From: Inonotus obliquus
Taxonomy: Eukaryota; Basidiomycota; Agaricomycetes; Hymenochaetales; Hymenochaetaceae
DNA: 64,000 nt
Direction of reading: 5' to 3'
Assembly: GCA_032164295.1 (NCBI GenBank)
Contig: JAJHTX010000009.1
Coordinates: forward strand, 1,550,001 to 1,614,000
Below, piece after piece: positions 32,278-43,498 of the stretch. The notes under the pieces are model-generated. The model worked only from the letters and a program-made list of their open reading frames with translations, did no database searches and was not told the DNA's origin. The position numbers were made by a program, and so were the translations under genes. Position 1 is the stretch's first letter. Every line of letters starts with the position of its first letter.

Positions 32278-33373
32278 AGTCACAAACAAAGGAGTCCTTG
32301 CGATAGCGCTTGTGCCATAGACTTTTGAAGGTCACTTTATACGTATTGATGTTAGTGCAAAGTGTAACAAGCAAAGTGGTGATACTGTGACTCGTGACAA
32401 GACGATTCATGCAAAGTGTTGTCTTGGGTGCCTGCCCATCATTATCCATCAGACAGTTCGAACACAACGGGTACCGTTTTTCTCCTTTCACGAACCCTGG
32501 TACTCCATTAATTATATTGACCAACGGTTTCCGACTTTCCTAGCGGCCGGGCGGGGCGGGCGCCTCGCCTCATGGGTCCATAGCCATAGAATGATAACGG
32601 GCGCCAAGAACGTTTCACTTACGCATGATTGTGGCGAGGTGTGCATAGTGAGGACTGCGCAGTCAGTCAATTTGCAATGTCGACTCACATTTTGCAAGCG
32701 TGACAGAGTGACAATTGCCTCTCTTTGCTTTGCACTTTGCACTTTGCATGTGGCGCAAACGAGACTGGTCGGCATGACTGTCGTAATTTTGAGAAGGTGA
32801 TTCTCATCACCCCCCGCGGATCTTCAGCTCTTTTCTAACAAAAATATGAAGCGGAGGAGGCTTTCCACCGTACCATAAACGAGTATGAGCTGTGGAAGAA
32901 AACATGATATCGGTATTGGCTGTCTAGCACGTCCATTCTTAACCTAGCAAATAGTAGTTGTGTATAATGACAACAGTAAATCGGATATACCTACTTTTGT
33001 GACTCGTGTTGCCCATTTCACCTGTAATATAATCGGAGACAAAGCCACTCCAGATATGGATTTCTGAGCGTTATATCTGATACATCTGGATAAGTAAGGA
33101 TTGAATGATGGTAGATAGTACACTAAATTAAGCGAATGTTTGGGTTGATGTAGGAGTGGTTTGAATTGCCTGTGCCAAATGCCCGATAAACACGGGACAG
33201 AAAGTACAGTAGTTAGGTAGGCATGATCAAATAGGATAACAAATGCATGGGCTGGGAATGCGAGGAATAATAGTTGGCCTTCAAGTACAAGTACATTGTC
33301 TGTGCATGCCTTTTCGTCGAAATAAGTCATTTCAATAGATAAAGATGCCGAGAGACGGTGCTTGAGAGAACGG
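32278..33373. other. Intergenic stretch, no convincing gene
   Basis: Long minus-strand open frames around 32944-33504 have atypical composition and overlap the 3' end of the next gene in another frame, so I leave them out. TGCAAAGTG motifs at about 32356-32418 are mirrored by CACTTTGCACTTTGCA at 32733-32748. A short very GC-rich patch occurs at about 32543-32570. Confidence 0.5.
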
Positions 33374-34591
33374 CTAAAGAGCTTCGCCGCTGGATCGGAA
33401 GGTTGGTTGTTGCGTTGCTTGTGCAGATTGTACTTGAGTCGACGTCCGCCTATCTGCCGGTTGGCCCGATGGGACCGAAGGTGGTACGCGTGCCCCAGGA
33501 CCATATGGCGGAAGCGCCTCTACCGGCTTCGAGATAAGTAAACCTACATTGGGCGGAAATCTAGATGTCAATACCAATTCACTCTGATACACCATTCAGC
33601 ATCACGCACCGTTGGCCTCAGCAAATTTCTCTGCCTTCCGCCCCCACCCGAAGCCATTCGAGACGCCGAAGTAAGGCTTCTCGTCAGTTGCATAAGTGTC
33701 AACTGTCGCTTTCTCTTCTGAATGCAATGATCTGCCTGTGAAGGACGGTGGCTGGCCAGTGAAGATAGGTCTTAAGGGTCCAGCATGTGCGCCTATTCTG
33801 TCGGAAACTACACTCGGAAGAGGGAGGATACCCTTCTTCCGTGCATTTTCAGCCCTCCAACTCAGGATGGAGCGTTTGGCCTTGCCCTTTTCGCCGAAGA
33901 TAAGACCCTGATAACAAGGAGGTTAGTTGACGTAATAGTCAGCATGGCGTAGGGAAGGACTCACAATCAAGATATTCAGGCACCCGACGGAGAAGAGGAA
34001 GAACGCGGACACTAGTGCAAAGTCATCAACATGGTGCGAAAGCACCGCTGCACCGATGAAGCACTGGAAGAGTCCAATTGCACCCATCCCAAAGTTTGTA
34101 CCCAGTACGGGGAAGAATTTATCAAAAAACTTGTACGGCCAGCCGACCTCCGATAAGAAGAGGATGATGACTTGGAAGATTATCATGAGGCGATTGAGGA
34201 CTGCGAAGAAGATACCAGCGGGCTGGTTGGGCACGGTGCTTCCCCTACACGTGTGATCAGCAAGTTGTTAAGCTTTAAAGGTCGCCGCACCGCATTAAGC
34301 GACCTATGATTAGCTCGGGAAGAATACGCACTCGATATAATCGCAATTCAACATTTCTTCGGTCACAGTCGCGTTTGACGATTGCAAGGCCGACATGAAA
34401 CCGTTGACAGCGTTGATATCCTCCACCATGGTCATGATATTACTCGCGAAGACCAGTATCAACCCGATAATGCTGAGCACTCGGATGATGTTCAAGCCGA
34501 TGAATATCCCTGCGCAGCATCGTTGTGAGCATATACTGGAGCTGCAGTTTAAGGAACGTTGCTTACAAGCTCGGGGAGGTAAAGGCACCAT
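33374..34591 (-). CDS. DUF7598-like four-helix membrane protein
   Basis: Five exons, start MVPLPPRAW across an intron that ends at about 34512. Hydrophobic segments are visible: IFIGLNIIRVLSIIGLILVF, AGIFFAVLNRLMIIFQVIIL, GAIGLFQCFIGAAVLSHHVD and LVSAFFLFSVGCLNIL, four probable membrane helices with a short loop containing CDYIEGSTVP. The pattern, including FFDKFFPVLGTNFG, matches the basidiomycete family annotated as DUF7598 as I remember it. The C-terminal half is cytosolic-like and polar, with a Pro/Ser/Gln-rich tail ending at 33374. No biochemical function is known. Confidence 0.75.
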
Positions 34592-35275
34592 CTTTGATTT
34601 ACTAGTACTCAGGGCAGCCACCAACTATCGTTCGCGTCAGATGGACAAAGAAATTGCTTCCAGCAGGCCGGGGCTATGTGAGAAGTGAAGAAACCAGAAA
34701 TGCTAAGGTGAACCTGCACCGAGACAAGGAAGTCGAAATACGGGAAGGAAAGGATGGTAAGGAAGGGATGATGAAAGTTGAGCAAGTGAGAGTGTTTAAG
34801 GGAAAGAGAGCGAGTCTTGAGAGGTAGGCCATTAAGTATGAGATCACAACAGGCCACGTCTGGGCGTAAGATGCAGGCCACAGCATTGTTCCAACACGTT
34901 GTTGTTTTTTCCTTTCCCTACATGGGCCGTGGCTTGCAAGGACTGCTACTCCGTTTAGTCAAAGAACAAAAACGCACAAAGAAAAATTCCGCGTGAGTCA
35001 CACGTCACGTGTACGTTACACCTTTCCTCGGTTGCTAACGTACCGTATTGTTTTTTCGTCGTTGTACTGACAGAATTAGTGCTTGTTCACAACAGCTCTT
35101 CAGAGTCATCCGATTCGAACTGTCCATATGGGAGTTTACAAAAAAGAAATGTCATCAGGGTAACGCATAGCGAAAATAAGGTATCAATCATCATCATCCA
35201 AAGTTCAAGCGGAAGCGAACGGCGTAATCTACGGTATCGGAGTAAGGGAGAACAAACGACGTGGGTCTCAAATCA
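34592..35275. other. Intergenic stretch between two minus-strand genes
   Basis: No gene is supported. It should hold the promoter of the DUF7598 gene and the terminator of the Munc13-like gene. Confidence 0.5.
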
Positions 35276-38200
35276 TCAGGACGGTAAGGCTGGAACTTGA
35301 GGAATATCTAACTGCTGCTGCCTTGGTCGTCCTAGCAGCCTCTGATTCCGTTCGTGATTCCTTTTCTCCTGCTCCGCCTGCATCCGCGCCATAATCTGCA
35401 TTTGTTGTGCTATAAAATCGCTCGTTCCGGGACTAAAGCGGACGGCAACTTTCTTCGTGAGAACGTCTCATGATATACTACCGATTAAGAGCTCACCGCA
35501 TTCGCAAGATCCGCATGATGATCTCCCCGTTCGTCACCTCCGTTTGTTCACGTTTCTCCCTCTTCCTGTCCTTTATCGTACCGAGATTCCGTTGCGCGTA
35601 CACCGTCTTGGCGCGCTTCTTCACCACCGGCGCTTTCTCCAGTAGCTGTTGTTGCATCCTCACGCACTCTTCCATCAGTGCATCGCTAAGGTGAGGGTGA
35701 AAGCGTGAGTACGCAGGTCGAGAGACAATAAAGGATTTGAAATAGAACGTACGTGTTCCAGTCATAGTATAACCGGATAGAAACGACATCACGATACTTT
35801 TGATTCTGCAGCGTCTCCAACGGGATACCCTCCCCGCCTATGTAGAAGAAGTCTCTCAAGAATTTCAGCCATTTGAATACAATATCAACCTCCTTGTCCG
35901 AAAGCGGTTGCATATCACTCGGTACATCCGACAGTGGCGGAACGAGCAGTAACTCGACAACCGTAAGGATTTCCTTCCACAAGCGCGTCATTACCATTTC
36001 TTTCGTTTCGTCGGACAAGTACGTATTGAGTGTCTGTAGGTTGCCCTCGAGATAGTCGAAAAGTGGGGTGATAGCCTGTTCAATCTCGTAGTCTGACAGT
36101 GTCTCTGGCCTGATTCGTGGCCTCTCTGATTGGGGGAGAGGTATTTGTAACTCGTTGGCACTTGGACCGACAGCACTCCGATAGAGAGCAGAGACGTTCT
36201 CGAGTGCCTTGGTATAATCTAGAGTTGATCCTGGTTTAATCAAACTCTTGAGTACGGCTCGCGAGAGTGACTGCTGAATGAAAGGCGCCATCTAGCAACG
36301 TGTTGAGTTCCCCACAAAAGATCAAGAAAGTTTGGATTTACCTTATCAATGAATACTCGCACCATGTCGCCCTCCGCTCGCTTTAGAGAACGGAAAGCAC
36401 GCCCAAAGTAGAATTGGATATCATCCTTCTCGCCCTCCATGCTCACCCTCAGCAAGATTCGCCCTGCTGAGTCTAAGTCAAACCACAGTTCATGGGCGAG
36501 GAAATCGGCAAAGCGTCGCGGGTCAAGACATAGGTAAGCACGGCCAACTGTATCATGCTTTCCGATGAGTGCGCGATCTCGCACACTGATCATCAACCAA
36601 AGCGGCTTATCGACAGAAATATCGAAACTCTCATCCCCTGATGAAGCATATTAGTCTGACGTTTCTCTGGGAACGTACTTTCACTCACATCGGGGATTGA
36701 GCGTCTCGTAGATTGTTCTCGTCTTTGCTAAACGGTTCCCGTGCTCATCGCTCAGTGTTACGAAGGTATCCAACTTCGATGAGGGGCTGCTATCCAGAGG
36801 CACTAAGCCCTCTGCAATTACAAGCTTCACCGTGAACAAGAACCGCGGTCGTTCCTGTTTCTCAGGTACAGGGGGTGCAGTTCGCTCAAGTGTATCCGTG
36901 ATACGATCCACGTCGACTCGTTGGTAGATGCCGTCTAAAAGACGACGTGCGGCTTCGATGTTGTTGAGCTTCACGCATGAGGTTGGCTGGAAGTTGAACG
37001 GCGTGACTTTCTTCTCGCCCGTTAACTGGGCAAGCTGCCTCGCTCGCTCGAGCCAGGCGGATTGCTTCTGGGGCTGGAGATGTTCGCTTGGTCGGGGGAA
37101 CATTTCTGTCATGAACAGTTCTTCGACTTGTCGGCAGTATTGCTCGATGGCCTTGCTGATCGTCTGAAAATGTCCTTCGAGTCAGTATACAAGCTGGGTG
37201 GTGATTAGGGGCCTACCTTTGACAATGCTGTGAAAAACCGAGCCTCCTGGTATTCATCGATCCACTCTATATCCTTCAGGAAGTCGATCGGACTGCGAAT
37301 GGAGTCAAATAGGTCAATAATGGAGGAACTGTGACCTGCTACGTCGGATGCTTCAAACTAGTGCCCATATAAGGATTGAGATAAAGGGTAGACAAGATCA
37401 CTCCCATACCTTATCAGCTGCGATCGCCTGAGTGCGCGTATATAAAGGTCAGGTTAGTGAAGCCCAAGCTCTAGTGGGCCTGGGATCATACTCACTCCTT
37501 GTACCCATTGTATAGTCTTATTATCGACCGTGATGAGCCATTGCCGGACATAAGGCTCAAAGAAAGAAGCGATATCGAACTTCAATAGTGCGCTGCAAAA
37601 TCAGTGTCAACTTTGCTTGGGGAAGAGACAGGGCTGGTTATACATACTCGGGACAAAATGCGTGATGCATCTCAAGAATCGTCTTCGTCCGCCGGAACAG
37701 CGTAAATAGGTCTTCAGTTGGTACGTCCGGTGTCGGTTGATTCATTGATGCTTCATACAATCGTTTTCGATTCGCCTCGAGGTCAGCCAGGAACATAGGC
37801 ACTTGTACCTCCATCACAAGCCCAACTAAGTCAACGTGCCCAAGAAGCGGCTCCGGAAAACGTTTGTCAAGAAGTTTAGCGTTCTTTTCAATTACATCCG
37901 TCGTAAGAAGTAACGGTAGTGCTCGATTTACGCCAGGCGCGGAGAAGAGTTCCTTCGATTTCTCCAGGTATGCTTGCTCGGCGATTTCCCTCACTTTTTC
38001 GCGCAATGTCTCAGAACTCGAGGATATGTCAATACTTGTTCGCGCGAGCAGGCCAGACTCATGCAGCGTGTCGATGACCCCAAGATACTGAGCCACATCG
38101 GATGGCTTGAGGTTTGGGAGTGAATCTAGGGTATGGTACAAGGCGGCCAGAAAGATGTTGAAAAGGCTCGCGCATACTTCGGCTAGGTAATCTGTCTAGA

Positions 38201-40000
38201 GAAGATAATTATGGTGTCTTGAATAAGGGCCTGGCGAACAACTTACATCTGATTTTGGCCATAAGTTGATATCAATGTCATGCATAGCCTTCAGAATCAT
38301 TTGCAAGCCTTCTGGGATGCACTCCAGCGGTACCTCACTACGTTCGTATTTTGCTTTAATGACGTCCATGAAGCAGGCAACGCGGTAGGATTGGCCTATT
38401 CTCCATCGCAAAGCGCATTCGTTGATCAAGTCGATATGCTTCGGGGACAAGATTCCGAGCGACACTTCTTGATCCTCAGGTAAGTTGGCCATTGCGTCCA
38501 GATCTGAGTCGATGCACAGCTCAAGCAGGCGTTTATAGTAGCGTTTCGGATTGGGTGGTATGTACGTGAAATTGCCACCTGCCTCAATCTCTTCGTCACC
38601 ATCAATCTGCTCGGCAACGAGATCCAACGTGCCGACGGTGCTCCCAACGAGTGCGACGGAACGTCGGCTACTGATTGACGCATGTCGCGACGATGGACCG
38701 GCTGCGGAGGTGGAATAAACGGAGCCTGGACGTGCTACTTGAGGAATTGAAGGGAGTGCTTCGGATGGGGCGGACTTTGCTAATTCAGGATTAAATTGAA
38801 CCATGATTACCATCAATTGCTGGAGTTGCGAAAGCTCGGTCGTTCGCCAGTGATTCCAAGCCTCGTCTGAATCGAAATCTTCGCGGCGACCGGGGAATGC
38901 TTCACCAGCATTGAGGTTCTTCAAGCAGGTCTATTATGCAAAGCATAAGGGGTTGTGGTACCAGAAGGAAAGATAGCTAACCTTAAGATCAAGAAGAGCG
39001 GATTTCTCCGTGCAGTAGTGTTTTAGTTGATAAATATCCCTCTGCACGTCTTGCAGCGAAAATCCGAACAAACTAGCAACTGATTTCACCATCTCCATAT
39101 CCATGACGTTCATACTTAGACCAAGAACGGGGGAAGAAATGGAATCAGTCCGCCTGCTCGTTGTGGATGCGGTATCATAGCCGGAGTCCGTGGGTGTGGG
39201 TGACGGAGCGAGCTTAGCCGCGTACATATCGAGGCGCGCTGTGAGCTCTTGAGAGACATGCCCAACATTACGGAGGCATTCTCGGAGCATTCTCACGAAC
39301 ATTCCGATGTGTTTGTTGAGCTCAAGCTTCCAAGTATCACCCGCCAATGAAGGGTCTCTCTTGAGAACGCTGGTGGCTGTCGTCGCAAACATGAGAATCA
39401 GCTCCTCGATCTTGCGATTCTCCTTCATCTGTCGTCGAAATTGATCCGTCGTGGAAGTTCCGTAAAATGCGGCGAACGTCCTTCGGATGAGCTGATCAGA
39501 GTAGCTAACGACGTTGTGAGAATGGTCAGTCAAAAGTGAACCGATAGAGCTGACTTACGCAGCATCCTTCCCCATCGCAATGCTAGCAAGTTTTGCATCC
39601 AGGACTTTCAAGAGTTTCTCAGGAAACTTGACGCTCTTGTGGCCATCGCGTGTGACGTCCTTAAAGAGATCCCCAATGGAGAATATTGAGTTGGAAATTG
39701 CATCTGATATGCGTGTTGCAGTGTGTTCTCGTTCACGGGGTTCTAAATCCGGTGTTGCGTTTGGATCGACAGCTTTCGGCTGCATGAGATAACTCAAGAA
39801 ACTAAACGAAAGTAATTGAGTACGGCACACAACTCTGACGGAACAGATAGCTTACGAGACGCGTAGGACATATCTTCATTGATTGTGAGCTCATTTGAGA
39901 TGAAAAGAAATGCAAGGACGCACGTAAAGACATCATCGTCAGAAACATATCGTGATATTCTTCTCCGGCTTGCAATGCTGTTGTAGCTCTTGCGCGACAT
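35276..40000 (-). CDS. Munc13-like protein with MHD1, C2 and MHD2 regions
   Basis: A long multi-exon gene (more than ten exons, about 1,250 residues) from MSRKSYNSIASRRR at 40000. The order is an N-terminal helical region, a Munc13-homology segment at about 37.2-38.3 kb (FEPYVRQWL, SIIDLFDSIR), and a C2 domain at about 36.35-36.95 kb (FTVKLVIAEGL, TFVTLSDEHGNRLAKTR, WLMISVRDR). A second homology segment lies at about 35.75-36.25 kb (IVFKWLKFLRDFFYIGGEG), and the tail is Gln/Arg-rich. The layout matches fungal Unc13/Ync13-type proteins that act in vesicle tethering or priming at the plasma membrane. The last intron is uncertain: the likely joining is Thr-Glu to Lys-Val-Ala-Val, ending at TGA 35276-35278. 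Low-complexity Ser regions near 38.65 and 39.15 kb may be phosphorylated linkers. Confidence 0.82.
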
Positions 40001-40317
40001 GGAATTAGGAAACTTGAAGCGGCCTTATCTTCGAGTGGCCCTCAGGCAGCAACAGTGTAGTAGAATGGTACTAGCAATGCAAAGAGCTAACGGAAAGTGG
40101 ACAAGTAATAGTTAATGGGCTAAAGTCGCTCGGTGAAGTGTGCCATGCCATCCCGACGAGATTATGTAACGTGTTGGTCAGTGAACCTGCCATATCTGGA
40201 GATCGACGCTGACTTCAAGGTCAGAAGCGTCTTTGCTTCTTTGCAACTTACCATCATCGTCGTCCCAGTCGCAGCAGCCTCTGCGACACTGTATAGACTT
40301 CATCTTTCGCATTTTTT
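40001..40317. promoter_or_regulatory. Shared divergent promoter region
   Basis: Only about 317 bp separates the divergent start codons of the Munc13-like gene and the F-box/WD40 gene, so both promoters must lie here. No individual operator can be named. Confidence 0.55.
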
Positions 40318-42983
40318 ATGCAAATTATCCCTCAAAGCGTAAACCTTCTCGATAAAGACAGTTTACAGCTGCACAAACTTTCAGCATCCCAGTCGAAGAC
40401 TAATCAACATGGCAAACATCTTTCTGAGTCCGTCGAAGCTCACAGTGGCACCTGCCGACCCGCATCTCTGCTCGAGATGCCTTCCGAGTCCCTCACTCAT
40501 ATCACGGCATTCCTCGATCCAACCTCGCTTTTTTCTCTGGGACGAACAAGCAAGATCTTGCATGAGCACATAATCGATGATAACACCTGGCGCAAAGCAT
40601 TCGCATGCCAGTTCTTGGGCGAACAACCCGAAAGATCTGATTCGCAACAAAGAGTCCTTCTGCGTCGCTGCGAGGGATCCTGGAAGAGAGAGTTTGTCGC
40701 ACGATGCAACATGATTCGGCAAGTATTTTATACGGTGTTTCTCTTGTTGAATTATAACTTTTGTATCTTAGCCGCTGGGACCGTTGCCGGAACGGCACAG
40801 TCTCCCATACTCCGCATCACTCACCGGTTGATTCGATGCACCTTCTAGCAGACCGCTCGTATGGTCCGGCTCTGCTGTCGGTCTCTCTGCAATATGGTGT
40901 TATCGCACGCTCTTTTCCCGTCTCCGGAAAAGTCCTCAAGGGCTTTATTTCAGCTTCGGACGGATTTGGAATGGGCATTGGGAATCCGAACGCGGAATTC
41001 ACACCGGACGTTAGCACCTGCGCGGTAGTTACAGATGGCTGGACAGCGCGCGTTGCTTTCGGATTCATGAATGGTCAAGTTGCTCTTGCTAGTACGATAC
41101 GCGTTATGGAATCGGGACGTACGGCAAACAGTGTTCTTCGCTGCCGAATAAATGAGGAGCATAGAGGCCCAGTAGTGAATATCGTTTGGAATGGCATGAC
41201 TTTTATAACTGCCAGTTTAGACGGCGAAGTTCGGGTCTGGGACGCGAAGCGCATGAAGTGCGTTTGGGTGCTCAAGGAGCAAGACCCTATAATTCCGGAT
41301 TCCTGCGTCCATGTTGTTTCTGACTTGGAGCGAGGAGTTGTTCTGGCAACAAAGAAATCCGGAGTAATTGTTGTGTGGTCCGGTTTATCTCAGACAGAAG
41401 GGGAGGGACGAGTCGATGTGGTACCGTCAGCGTCACCAAATCTTCGAATCATACTTCCAGGTGAAACTGCGGATGCGCCCAAAGAGCCCTCTCACGTTTT
41501 CATGGATCGTTCTGTTCCGGCTGGACAATTGTGTTTCGGCGTACATTTATCGGGTGACCTGCATTTCTTCCGCATCAACGTCAATTTGCTATCTGGTCAG
41601 TACGATGTCATCAAATTTGCAGACGGTCCCCTGGGACCCATTCAGACCGTTTGTCCCTACTTCTCAACGGCTAAAGATCCTGGCCGAACCGTTATTTTTG
41701 CTGGTGATTCATTGGGACGTGTATCGTTGTTCGATTGGTCAAGCAATCCTGCACCAGGTCGAGAATCAGTGTCATCTTTCCACAAGCTCGATGTTAACTC
41801 CGATGGTGGTGTTTCATCCATCGCATGTAATCATTATATCCTCGCAATCGGCACTACCCGCGGTATGACGAGGATCTATGACAATCTGACTCTTCGCCTC
41901 ATGCGAGAGTTCTCGAGCCCGATACCGCGAGCGAACGCGGGGACGACTCCGGTCAAACAGATCCTCCTAGATAGGGACCTGTTGGTTGTTGCAATTGGGG
42001 AGAAAGTTCTCGCCTGGGAGGCGAAACCCGTACGCCCTCATAAGCAATCGCACGCTGTCAAGAAGCCTCCTGCAAAGGGCCGAAATGCAAAATGGCATAG
42101 TAAGTGCCATTCCTCCCGCTTCACAAAGAAAGTGATATTCTGACTGCATTACACTTTAGAACGCCTCGAGCTTGCCCAGGACATTACAGAATCTCGTAAG
42201 GCCGTCGAGGATGCGCATATGTACGAGCGGCGTACCCATGAACGTCGTCGTGCGCATCAGGCAGCACTGGCAGGCCTTGGCCTTGATGAGCACGAAGCCC
42301 TTCAGTACATTCTCATGCTCAGTCGTGATGAAGCTGCGCAACAGGACCGGGTGCAGCAAGAAGAAAGCGTGTTTGAAGCGGACTTCGATGATGTCGTACC
42401 TTCTGTCTCCGTTTATCATCCGAGCTCACGCTCGGGAAGCGATGAGAATCGATCTCCGTCGTTGAAATCTGCTTCGCCTGGGACAAGCTCGCATACTGAC
42501 GTGAATTCGCCATTACTTCTCCATCCCGAACCCTTGGATTCAGATGGTTTAGACTCTGGCCGTAGGGAAATCACCGCGACTGGACATCCATCCGCACCCC
42601 CGCTCGAGGACTTGGAACACTTCCCGAGTATTTCATCAAGTGTGTCGAGTACAACTTCATCACTGCCACGACCTTCGCCTCCCTCAGTTTCTGCTTCATG
42701 GAGCGCTCGTCTCAGACCCTCCGTTACGGAATCTTCATCAAATACCTCTGGTCCAACCGTCCCCGTTGCAACCACTTCAATCACGCGTAGTGTCTCCGGT
42801 CCACCGTCTTCTGGCCGTTCCTTGCTTTCCGAGACTCTTAGGTTGTATGAACGCGGCGAAGCCTCAGCATCAAGGGCGGTTTCAAGCCCACCACGGAAGG
42901 ACATGGATGAAGGGCTAGATGCAGACCTGAAGCTTGCGATGGAACTCAGCCTTGCAGAGTCGCTGAGTCTCAAAGACAAGTGA
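40318..42983 (+). CDS. F-box, WD40-repeat and UIM protein (Ufo1-like architecture)
   Basis: An N-terminal F-box (LLEMPSESLTHITAFLD...LGRTSKILHEHIIDDNTWRKAF) is joined by an intron at about 40719-40770 to a beta-propeller region. That region has WD-type blades such as TFITASLDGEVRVWDAKRMK and AIGTTRGMTRIYD. A further intron at about 42101-42159 leads to a charged, Ser/Pro-rich tail with UIM-like helices: EHEALQYILMLSRDEA and, at the C-terminus, DADLKLAMELSLAES. F-box plus WD40 plus UIM is the arrangement of yeast Ufo1, an SCF substrate receptor. The first intron uses a GC donor (CG|GCAAGT). The start codon is uncertain: 40318 is the first ATG in the F-box frame. Confidence 0.82.
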
Positions 42984-43498
42984 TTTTCCTCTGTGACTTT
43001 GGATGAATATGGGGATTTTTCATAGTCTCTATTGCTGTCTAGCCAGACTTCCCACAGTAGAAGTTATATGCCTTTGACTTTTTCTGCTCCGTATGATATA
43101 CCATGCTGGATCCTTCATAGCTGTGCACAGAATAGTTTTCGATAGATATTATGACGAAAAGGAGGTGCATTATCAAAGGATTATTTGCCTCTGATATTTT
43201 TACTGCCAAATCCCAAACTAGGGAAATTCTGGGGCGGTCAGTGAGATTGTCTATCGAAACTCGGCGCGAAGAACACACTCACCAGTTTTCTCAAATTCAA
43301 CAAGTCCTCAGGCACGGCTTTCCTAATCAAGGGAAGAACGAGCACGTGACCGGCTTCCTCGAAACGCGTTCAACTCGTTGACGGTGAGCCCTCCATCTCT
43401 GTGTCAGCCGCGTCAGTCGCTATCTGCATACTCTTTCGTCTTATTTCTTTCATTTTCTCTATAGACGCTCTCTTCTGGCCAGGTGCCTTGCCCCATGA
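42984..43498. other. Intergenic stretch, no gene recognised
   Basis: It contains the 3' region of the F-box gene and the promoter of the kinase gene. No exon with clear coding character. Confidence 0.5.

Noticed and set aside
32944..33504. 186-codon minus-strand open frame
   Set aside because: Its start overlaps the DUF7598 gene's last exon in another frame and it has no recognisable domain or splice context.
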